Of a DNA stretch of 11,854 nt, positions 5,754 through 11,854 are shown one piece after another. A model generated the notes under the pieces. The model was given only the letters and a program-made list of their open reading frames with translations. It did not search any database and was not told the DNA's origin. The DNA is from Dehalococcoidia bacterium UBA1151 (GTDB lineage Bacteria > Chloroflexota > Dehalococcoidia > Lucifugimonadales > Lucifugimonadaceae): assembly GCA_002311865.1 (NCBI GenBank), contig DBZV01000050.1, forward strand, positions 25,071-36,924, given 5' to 3'. The position numbers and the translations under genes were made by a program. Numbering within the stretch: the stretch's first letter is position 1; the number at the start of each line of letters is the position of its first letter.

Positions 5754-6542
5754 TTACAGCTTCCTCGCCGTGCCACCGTCAATGTTGATCATCTCTCCGG
5801 TGATGAATCGCGACTCATCCGAGCACAGAAACAGCACCAGGTTCGCCACGTCAATCACATATCCCGGCCCGTCGATAATCTGCGTGCGATCAAACACTTT
5901 CTTGAACACGTGCTCCGTACCGCCACCGGTCGCGCCGGGGGTAAGCACCTGCCCCGGCCGGATGCAGTTGACCCGAATCTTGTGCTGCCCACCGTGGCTG
6001 GCGGAGTGCCGCGTAAGCGCCTCAATACCCGCTTTCGCGGCGTAGTAGCTTGCCGATGGCGTGCGGCCCACGATGTCATACATGTACTTGTTGAATCCGA
6101 TCACCGCGGCGATGCTCGACATATTCACGATCGCCCCGCCGCCACTCTTGATCAGGTGCGGCCAAACGGCCTTGGTCATACGATGCGTGCCAGAAAGATT
6201 GGCATTGATGACGCGGTCCCAGCTCTCATCGCTCTCCTCGGGAAACTGCTCGCCAGCGCCGAACCCGGCGTTGTTGAACAGGATGTCCACACCGCCGTAG
6301 GTGTCCACCGCGGCCACAACCGCCTCCACCACGGACGCCGAGTCCGCCACATCGCACCTGATGTACGTCGCATCACCGCCCTCAGCCCGAATGGCGTTCT
6401 GAACGTCAGCGCCCTGCTTTTCACGCCGCGCCATCAGGACAACCTTCGCGCCCTCTCCAGCGAACCGATGCGCCGTACCCTCACCGATGCCGCTGTTGCC
6501 GCCCGTAATAATGGCTATCTTGCCGTCCAGTCTCCCTGCCAC
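5754..6542 (-). CDS. Short-chain dehydrogenase/reductase (FabG-like SDR), 262 aa
   Basis: NAD(P)-dependent oxidoreductase of the classical SDR fold. Visible: TGGNSGIG at 13-20, CDVAD at 63-67, NNAG at 90-93, catalytic Ser in NMSSIAA at 140-146, Y166-x-x-x-K170 in YYAAK, and the C-terminal FITGEMINIDGG at 246-257, typical of FabG-like enzymes. R39-R40 at the end of the second strand suggests NADP(H). The loop between the active-site Ser and Tyr (NKYMYDIVGRTPSA) is about ten residues longer than usual and would sit over the active site, a hint of a specialised substrate. The start is GTG at 6542 with GGGAGGGAG just upstream. It is followed after 76 nt by a second, clearly different SDR, so the pair is not a recent duplication. 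Substrate unknown. Confidence 0.91.
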   Translation of the reverse strand: MAGRLDGKIAIITGGNSGIGEGTAHRFAGEGAKVVLMARREKQGADVQNAIRAEGGDATYIRCDVADSASVVEAVVAAVDTYGGVDILFNNAGFGAGEQFPEESDESWDRVINANLSGTHRMTKAVWPHLIKSGGGAIVNMSSIAAVIGFNKYMYDIVGRTPSASYYAAKAGIEALTRHSASHGGQHKIRVNCIRPGQVLTPGATGGGTEHVFKKVFDRTQIIDGPGYVIDVANLVLFLCSDESRFITGEMINIDGGTARKL

Positions 6543-6571
6543 GGTCTCCCTCCCAGGATGGTTTTGCTTGT

Positions 6572-6595
6572 CGCGATCGGTGTTCTATCGCGATC
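6572..6595. promoter_or_regulatory. Paired CGCGATC boxes upstream of the FabG-like SDR
   Basis: CGCGATC occurs at 6572-6578 and again at 6589-6595, 17 nt apart start to start, about 30 nt before the GTG of the SDR gene. The core TCGCGA is itself palindromic. Two such boxes could be an operator, but they may be chance; no promoter hexamers were identified with them. Confidence 0.2.
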
Positions 6596-6609
6596 CTCAG
6601 TAAACCACT

Positions 6610-6639
6610 GTCATTCTGAGGCTCGGCGAAGAATCTCAA
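6610..6639 (+). repeat. 30-nt CTGAGG-family repeat, copy 3
   Basis: GTCATTCTGAGGCTCGG at the left and GAAGAATCTCAA at the right match copies 1 and 2. ATTCT pairs with AGAAT. It sits 13 nt beyond the stop of the esterase gene (6653), between it and the SDR gene, where it could form a hairpin in the transcript. Confidence 0.7.
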
Positions 6640-6652
6640 CTCAAGTAAATCT

Positions 6653-7858
6653 CTAATCGTCGATGGCTGCGTTGACCATCACCTGCAGCTCCCTGCGAAT
6701 CGGGTAGGTGCTGGACGGCTTTAGCTGTGTCATGAAGACGAATACAAGCTCTTCCACGGGGTCAATCCAGAATGCAGTGCTGGCCGCGCCGCCCCATCCG
6801 TACTTTCCCACCGACCCGGCGATCTGCGCTGTGCTGGTGTCGAGGAGAATCGAGAATCCCAGTCCGAATCCAACGCCGTCGTACTTGACTTCGCTCCACA
6901 TTCCTGCCACTACACGCTCCGCCAGGGTTGCGCCGTTGGGCAGGTGATTCGACCTCATCAGATCAATCGTCTTGCGGCTCAGAATGCGAGTGCCGTCCAG
7001 CGCTCCACCGTTCAACAGCATCTGGCAGAAGCGAAAGTAATCCATCGCTGTGCCCGTCAGGCCACCACCGCCAGAAAAGTAGGTTGGCTGTTTAAGGTAG
7101 TCACTGGTCGCGGCATCGTCCTGAAGCACGAATTCGCCGTTTCCATTCGGCTCATAACAGCCGGCGAATCGCTCGTGGTTCTCTTCTGCCACGTGGAACC
7201 CGGTATCGGTCATTCCCAGCGGCTCGAAGATGCGTTCCTTCAGATACTTGTCGAACCTCTGACCAGAGATCACCTCCACCAGGTAGCCGCACAGGTCGGT
7301 TGAGACAGAGTAGTTCCACGCTGTACCCGGTGAGTAGAGAAGCGGGATGGTGGCCAACTTCTTCGACCACTCCGCCAGGCCCCCGTCAAATCCCGCCCTC
7401 TGCACACGATTCTTGTACGCCCTTTCAACGGCGTGCGTATCGACGTTCCCGTACGTGAGGCCGGACTGATGCGATAGCAGGTCGCGAATCGACATGGGCC
7501 GGTCTGGCGGCCGCGTCTTGCAGTCCGGGTACTCGCCGCTGACCCACACCTCGGTGTCTGCCCACTCCGGCAAGAACTTGCTCACCGGATCATTAAGCTG
7601 GAAGCGCCCCTCTTCGTACAGCATCATCAGCGCCACGGACGTGATCGGCTTAGACATGGAGTAGATGCGGTAGATCGTATCCTGCGTCACCGGCTTCTCC
7701 CGTTCGACGTCCATCAGCCCCTGCGCTGAGAAATGCGCGATCTCTCCGCGCCTTGCAATCAGCGTTAGCGCGCCCGGAAACCGCCCGGAGTCGATGTACT
7801 TCTCACTGATGAAATCGTCAATGCGCTGCAATCGATCGGCCGAAAGTCCTGATGTCAT
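6653..7858 (-). CDS. Serine hydrolase of the beta-lactamase (class C-like / family VIII esterase) type
   Basis: This 401-residue protein has the penicillin-binding/beta-lactamase fold. The nucleophile motif S67-M-S-K70 lies in IYSMSKPITS; the Tyr motif is Y183-S-V in WNYSVS; GWGG at 354-357 occupies the place of the KTG motif. SxxK plus YSx plus WGG is the pattern of family VIII carboxylesterases such as EstB, so ester hydrolysis is more likely than beta-lactam resistance. RDLLSHQSGL at 125-134 is typical of the family. No signal peptide is visible, suggesting a cytosolic enzyme. The frame opens at ATG 7909, but the 17 extra residues are Gln/Asp-rich without family character and overlap a hydrolase relic; I prefer ATG 7858 (MTSGLSADRLQRID), although its AAGGA is about 12 nt away. 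Stop TAG. It is the first gene of the minus-strand run. Confidence 0.87.
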   Translation of the reverse strand: MTSGLSADRLQRIDDFISEKYIDSGRFPGALTLIARRGEIAHFSAQGLMDVEREKPVTQDTIYRIYSMSKPITSVALMMLYEEGRFQLNDPVSKFLPEWADTEVWVSGEYPDCKTRPPDRPMSIRDLLSHQSGLTYGNVDTHAVERAYKNRVQRAGFDGGLAEWSKKLATIPLLYSPGTAWNYSVSTDLCGYLVEVISGQRFDKYLKERIFEPLGMTDTGFHVAEENHERFAGCYEPNGNGEFVLQDDAATSDYLKQPTYFSGGGGLTGTAMDYFRFCQMLLNGGALDGTRILSRKTIDLMRSNHLPNGATLAERVVAGMWSEVKYDGVGFGLGFSILLDTSTAQIAGSVGKYGWGGAASTAFWIDPVEELVFVFMTQLKPSSTYPIRRELQVMVNAAIDD

Positions 7859-7892
7859 GTGCGTGCTGAATCCTTCATCTTGCTGTTCTTGG

Positions 7893-7997
7893 TTATCCCG
7901 CAATCTCATTGAGCATCACCACAAGCTGCAGTGGCGTCATAAGCGCCCAAACCTCGCCGCCGGCCCACGCACCGTGTACCAGAATAATGGTTGCCAT
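7893..7997 (-). pseudogene. N-terminal relic of an alpha/beta-hydrolase
   Basis: A 34-codon frame from ATG at 7997 to TAA at 7893 begins MATIILVHGAWAGGEVW and continues ALMTPLQ. The ILVHGAWAGGxVW block is the first strand and oxyanion-hole HG motif of EstC-like alpha/beta-hydrolases, here at the correct distance from a start codon. After about residue 23 similarity ends and the frame stops; the catalytic Ser, Asp and His regions are absent. The rest of the gene appears to have been replaced by the esterase gene beginning at 7858, as by a deletion or insertion junction near 7925. It is too short to be an enzyme. A chance match is possible but the string is highly characteristic. Confidence 0.6.
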
Positions 7998-8104
7998 ACC
8001 CCACGCCCCTCGATGGTGCTGGCGGGATACTACGCCCTCTTGCCGCCTCAGGCCGATGAGTATCTCATCCGCCGTTCAGCGCTACTCGTGCCCACATTCC
8101 TCCA

Positions 8105-8133
8105 TTGCCGACCAGCGCATACACCCCTACAAT
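8105..8133 (+). promoter_or_regulatory. Sigma70-like promoter for the ABC exporter
   Basis: TTGCCG (8105-8110) and TACAAT (8128-8133) are separated by exactly 17 nt, matching the -35 and -10 consensus at 4 of 6 and 5 of 6 positions. Transcription would begin near 8140, leaving a leader of about 35 nt before the ATG at 8175. Its location also argues that the open frame extending upstream to 7794 is not coding. Confidence 0.5.
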
Positions 8134-8174
8134 CCGTTCTTGCGAATTTTTGCATGTGGGCGTGTGGAGCAGGG

Positions 8175-11100
8175 ATGTACTTCAGCCTAAGGCTGTGGGG
8201 ATACACAAAGGGCGTGCGGCTGCGAATAGCGGCCGCTGTCGCGTTTGGCCTGCTGACCGCGGCGGCTGGCATCGCGCGCCTCGCCATGCTGGGCTGGCTG
8301 CTTGGCGAAGTGTTCGCTGGCGACGGCCTGCGCGACCTGATGTGGCCCATCATTGGTGTAGTGGGCGTGATCATCCTTCGAGCCGCGCTCCAGTACTTCA
8401 AGGAGATGATCGCGTGGGGCAACGCAGCAATCATCCAGCGCGCGCTCCGCAGACGCATCTACACAAAGATCATCGAACTCGGCCCAGCCTACTTCGACTA
8501 CCGCCGCACGGGCGACTTCACTATCACGATGGTGGAGGGGGTCGAGCAGCTTGAGACCTTCTTTGGCCAGTACGTGCCACAGTTCTTCACCGCCGTTCTT
8601 GCACCAATCGGAATCTTCATCTTCATCGCCTACCTCGACCTGCCCGTCGCCGCCGTCTTCCTCGGTTTCGCCCTCGGCACGCTGATCCTGCCGTCGCTAT
8701 TCCACCGCCTCAACGCCAAAAACAGCATTCGTCGGCGCGAGGCATACGGCGCGTTCGCAGCCGACTTCCTCGACGCCATCCAGGGTCTCGCCACGCTCAA
8801 GGCATTCGGGCAAAGCAAGCGACGAGGCGATGCACTCGAAAAGCGCGCTTTTGAAGTCTTCCGTTCCACGATGTGGGTTCTCGCCACAAACGGCCTGACG
8901 CACGCCATTACCGTGGCAGGCATAGCCGTCGGCGCAGCGGCCGCACTCGCCGTCGGCGCCATCCGCGTCGAGTCCGGTGCCATGGAACTCAGTGCGCTCC
9001 TGATCGTCCTCATGCTCGGAATCGAAGCATTTCGTCCGCTACGAGAATTAAGCCAGCTCTTCCACCAGGGCCTGCTCGGCATCTCCGCCGCCAGCGGTCT
9101 GTTCGAGGTGTTTGACGCCCGGCCACTTGTACCCGACGGCAGGGGCACCACAGACACCAATCTCGCGCCAACCATCGAATTCACAGACCTCACATTCGCC
9201 TACCCCGGCGGACGAGATGCGGCGCTCAAGAACATCAGCTTCAAAGTCGATGCCGGCCAGACGGTCGGCATCGTAGGCCGCAGCGGCTCCGGCAAATCCA
9301 CGCTCATGTGGCTGGTCCAACGAATGTACGACCCGCAGGAAGGCAGCGTCTCCATTGGCGGTGTCGACTGCCGCGATCTCACCTTCGACCAGATACGCGC
9401 CCAGATCGCGCTGGTGGCGCAGGAAACGTACCTGTTCCATGGCACCATCGAAGACAATCTCCGCTTCGGCAACCCGGATGCCACGCCAGCCCACCTCGAA
9501 TCCGCGGCGCGGGCGGCAAATGCCCATGAGTTCATCGCAGAACTACCGCAGGGCTACCAGACCACCATCGGCGAGCGCGGCATCCGCCTCTCCGGCGGCC
9601 AGCGCCAGCGCGTTGCCATCGCACGCGCTCTATTGAGGGACGCACCCATCCTGATCCTCGATGAGGCACTCTCCAGCGTGGACGCCCAGAACGAATCGAT
9701 CATCCAGCAGGCACTCGACCGGCTGATGCAAGGCCGCACCACGCTGGTAATGGCACACCGCCTCTCCAGCGTGATCGGCGCCGACGAGATACTCGTGCTA
9801 GACGACGGCGAACTGGTCGAGACCGGCACCCACCAGGAACTGCTGGCGGCAGACGGTACATACGCTCGCCTCATGGCCGACCAGGCGTTCGACGACGGGA
9901 GCATCCAAAATATCGATGACGATAAACCTGAAGAAAAAGAAGCCTTCTTCGATCGCGGCGCAAAATTCCAGGTCGATGACGCCGCCCAGCAGGCGCCAAC
10001 CGACGCCATCCTACGCGCTGAAGGACTGGGCTGGGCCGAGACCTTCCGAATCCTGATGGCCTACATCTCCCCGTACAAGCTGAAACTCACCGGCTCATTT
10101 CTGAGCGGCGTATCTCACTTTTCCGGCCTTATCGGCGTGGGAGTTGTGAGCTCGCTCATGGTCGCCAACGTCAAAAATGGCGAGTCGATCACCACGCTGA
10201 TGATCATCCTGCTGATACTTGCGCCAGTCACTGCCCTTGCCGCATGGATTGAGAGCTGGGTATCGCACGATATGGCCTTCCGGCTACTCGCAACCATGCG
10301 TGTCGACCTGTTCCGTAAGCTAGACGAGCTGGCCCCCGGCTACCTCCAGCGCCGCCGCACCGGTGACCTGGTGGCGATGGCCACGCAGGACGTTGAGACG
10401 ATCGAATACTTCTTCGCCCACACCGTTGCAAACGCCTTTGTCGCACTTGCCGTCCCACTTGCAGTGCTGATCACATTGCTCATATTCGGCTGGCAACTGG
10501 CCCTGCTACTCGCGCCGTTCCTCGCAGTTGCCGCGATGATGCCGGTACTCACCCGAAAATCCGTGGAGAATCTCGGCTCGGTTGCCCGCGAACGACTGGG
10601 CGAACTCAACGCACACGCCGTCGATACATTGCAGGGACTGCGCGACATAGTCGCCTTCCAGCAGGGAACACACCGGCAGGCCCAGTTCGACAAGATCGTC
10701 GGCGACTACCTGCCCATCCGATACGCCTTCAACCGCCAGATCACTCTCCAGCGTGTCGGGCTGGAAGTGTTGATTGGCATTGGCGGTCTCACCGTCCTTG
10801 CCGCGGGCGCAGCTCTCGTTTCAAGCGGATCTCTGGAAGCCACTTCGCTGCCACTGCTAACGCTGATCGCAATGGGCTCATTCATGCCAATCAGCGAGCT
10901 GGCGCAGATTGGCCGACGACTCGGCGACACCATTGGCTCAACCCGCCGGATCACCGCCGTACACACTGAGAAAACGATGGTCACAGATGGACCCGGATCA
11001 CGCGAATACAATGGAACACCATCGAAAGCGGCACTGGCAGACGTGAAGTTCAGCTACGACTTCACAAACCAGAAGGCTCTCAGCGGCACAACGTTCGAAA

Positions 11101-11777
11101 TGCAGCCCGGCTCCACCGTGGCGCTGGTTGGCCGATCGGGTGCTGGCAAATCGACCACCGCACATCTCCTGCTCCGCTTCTGGGATCCATCCTCGGGCAG
11201 CATCAGCCTCGATGGCGAAGATCTTCGTTTATACCGCCTTGACGACCTCCGGGACCGCACAGCCCTCGTCGCTCAAGATACCTATCTCTTCAACTCAACC
11301 ATCCGAGAAAACCTTCTCGTCGCAAAACCAGACGCCACCGAATCTGACCTCGCATTTGCCCTGGAAGCCTCGGGCCTCAGCGAGTTCATCAGCTCAATTC
11401 CAGAAGGTATCGACACGCCCGTAGGCGAGCGCGGAATGCAGATATCCGGAGGGCAGCGCCAGCGCATCGCCATCGGCCGCGCTGTGCTCAAAGACGCACC
11501 CGTGCTGATCCTCGACGAGGCGACCTCCCACCTCGACGCCATAAACGAGCGACTCGTTCGAGACGCCCTCAGCCGACTGATGAAAGACCGTACAACGCTC
11601 GTAATCGCCCACCGCCTCTCCACCGTCCGAGACGCCGACCAGATAGTCGTGCTGGACGCCGGAAAAGTCTCAGAAATAGGCACCCACGAAGAGCTTGCAA
11701 CCTCAGGCGGCCTCTACAGCCAGCTAATCAGATCCCAACTGTCCGCCGCGCAAGGGCAAGCGGGCAGAGAGAGTTAG
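8175..11777 (+). CDS. Fused two-half ABC exporter, CydD+CydC-like (thiol/glutathione exporter type)
   Basis: A 1200-residue inner-membrane exporter with order TMD1-NBD1-TMD2-NBD2. TMD1 has about six hydrophobic segments (near 18-47, 55-78, 135-153, 156-174, 240-263, 271-285); its VEQLETFFGQYVPQFF stretch and FLDAIQGLATLKAFG (198-212) are CydD-like. NBD1: Walker A GRSGSGKST 368-376, signature LSGGQRQR 472-479, Walker B ILILDE 492-497, H528. An acidic linker follows (about 570-618). TMD2 contains YLQRRRTGDLVAMATQDVET and is CydC-like. NBD2: GRSGAGKST 986-994, ISGGQRQR 1090-1097, VLILDE 1110-1115, H1146. Both ATP sites keep their catalytic Glu and His. CydDC exports cysteine/glutathione and supports cytochrome bd assembly, but no cydA/cydB is present here, so a general lipid or drug exporter remains possible. 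ATG 8175 has GGAG 5 nt upstream and follows a promoter; the frame open back to 7794 lacks homology and crosses another gene. Confidence 0.88.
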   Translation: MYFSLRLWGYTKGVRLRIAAAVAFGLLTAAAGIARLAMLGWLLGEVFAGDGLRDLMWPIIGVVGVIILRAALQYFKEMIAWGNAAIIQRALRRRIYTKIIELGPAYFDYRRTGDFTITMVEGVEQLETFFGQYVPQFFTAVLAPIGIFIFIAYLDLPVAAVFLGFALGTLILPSLFHRLNAKNSIRRREAYGAFAADFLDAIQGLATLKAFGQSKRRGDALEKRAFEVFRSTMWVLATNGLTHAITVAGIAVGAAAALAVGAIRVESGAMELSALLIVLMLGIEAFRPLRELSQLFHQGLLGISAASGLFEVFDARPLVPDGRGTTDTNLAPTIEFTDLTFAYPGGRDAALKNISFKVDAGQTVGIVGRSGSGKSTLMWLVQRMYDPQEGSVSIGGVDCRDLTFDQIRAQIALVAQETYLFHGTIEDNLRFGNPDATPAHLESAARAANAHEFIAELPQGYQTTIGERGIRLSGGQRQRVAIARALLRDAPILILDEALSSVDAQNESIIQQALDRLMQGRTTLVMAHRLSSVIGADEILVLDDGELVETGTHQELLAADGTYARLMADQAFDDGSIQNIDDDKPEEKEAFFDRGAKFQVDDAAQQAPTDAILRAEGLGWAETFRILMAYISPYKLKLTGSFLSGVSHFSGLIGVGVVSSLMVANVKNGESITTLMIILLILAPVTALAAWIESWVSHDMAFRLLATMRVDLFRKLDELAPGYLQRRRTGDLVAMATQDVETIEYFFAHTVANAFVALAVPLAVLITLLIFGWQLALLLAPFLAVAAMMPVLTRKSVENLGSVARERLGELNAHAVDTLQGLRDIVAFQQGTHRQAQFDKIVGDYLPIRYAFNRQITLQRVGLEVLIGIGGLTVLAAGAALVSSGSLEATSLPLLTLIAMGSFMPISELAQIGRRLGDTIGSTRRITAVHTEKTMVTDGPGSREYNGTPSKAALADVKFSYDFTNQKALSGTTFEMQPGSTVALVGRSGAGKSTTAHLLLRFWDPSSGSISLDGEDLRLYRLDDLRDRTALVAQDTYLFNSTIRENLLVAKPDATESDLAFALEASGLSEFISSIPEGIDTPVGERGMQISGGQRQRIAIGRAVLKDAPVLILDEATSHLDAINERLVRDALSRLMKDRTTLVIAHRLSTVRDADQIVVLDAGKVSEIGTHEELATSGGLYSQLIRSQLSAAQGQAGRES

Positions 11778-11854
11778 CAACCCCATTCCGAGAGATCGGA
11801 TTCGCCGCATCGCTAGCTTCTCGAGCAAACGGTAGCCATCCTAATGCCTCATGC

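Noticed and set aside
5678..5782. Longer N-terminus for the 304-residue SDR
   Set aside because: The extra residues precede the normal SDR start, overlap the previous gene, and the GTG at 5677 has a good ribosome site.
5385..6656. 423-codon plus-strand open frame opposite the two SDR genes
   Set aside because: Arg/His/Ala-rich translation with no domain, antisense to two SDRs with clear motifs. Long antisense frames are common in GC-rich codon usage.
6653..7858. Beta-lactam resistance gene
   Set aside because: The YSx and WGG motifs fit family VIII esterases, and no signal peptide is visible, so a resistance role is not supported.
7794..8174. Upstream extension of the exporter open frame
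   Set aside because: It adds 127 residues without exporter character, runs antisense through the esterase start and the hydrolase relic, and lies upstream of the likely promoter at 8105-8133.
11778..11854. Terminator after the exporter gene
   Set aside because: Only a 5-bp TCCGA/TCGGA stem near 11789-11802 with no T-run; too weak to call.

Overview
This window looks like a bacterial chromosome segment of moderately high GC. No rRNA, tRNA, CRISPR array, transposase or phage gene is visible. The gene mix (tandem SDR oxidoreductases, a serine-esterase-type beta-lactamase homologue, NIPSNAP/ABM-fold small proteins and a CHK/APH-like kinase), the abundance of GTG/TTG starts and the dispersed palindromic intergenic repeats resemble uncultivated Chloroflexota (SAR202/Dehalococcoidia-like) genomes. 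That assignment is inference from general resemblance, not from a marker gene.

Layout. Positions 1-169 hold a 9-bp perfect hairpin repeat and the leader of a plus-strand NudC-type NAD(H) pyrophosphatase (170-1102). Positions 1103-1376 have no credible gene but carry three palindromic elements. From 7858 down to 1377 everything is on the minus strand, in transcription order: serine esterase/beta-lactamase homologue (7858-6653), SDR (6542-5754), second SDR (5677-4763), GNAT acetyltransferase (4696-4091), a frameshifted ABM-like gene (4027-3715), a spacer with two inverted repeat copies (3461-3714), an amber-interrupted ABM/NIPSNAP-like gene (3460-3119), a CHK/APH-like kinase (3115-2051) and a NIPSNAP-like gene whose C-terminus appears frameshifted (1934-1377). 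A divergent intergenic region (about 7859-8174) holds a good sigma70-like promoter pointing right and, on the minus strand, the first 20 or so codons of a lost alpha/beta-hydrolase. The right end is one large plus-strand gene (8175-11777) for a fused two-half ABC exporter of CydD+CydC type. The last 77 bases show nothing recognisable.

How the genes may work together. The minus-strand enzymes (esterase, two dehydrogenases, acetyltransferase, small-molecule kinase, ABM/NIPSNAP proteins) are a plausible small-molecule catabolic or detoxification set, but no substrate can be named and the spacing (about 66-110 nt for several pairs) does not prove one operon. The most notable observation is that all three ABM/NIPSNAP-fold genes, only about 1.1 kb of the roughly 10.3 kb of coding sequence, each carry a single-base lesion while every larger gene is open. 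Either this small-protein family is decaying here or the sequence has local errors. I see no convincing new defence or mobile system.
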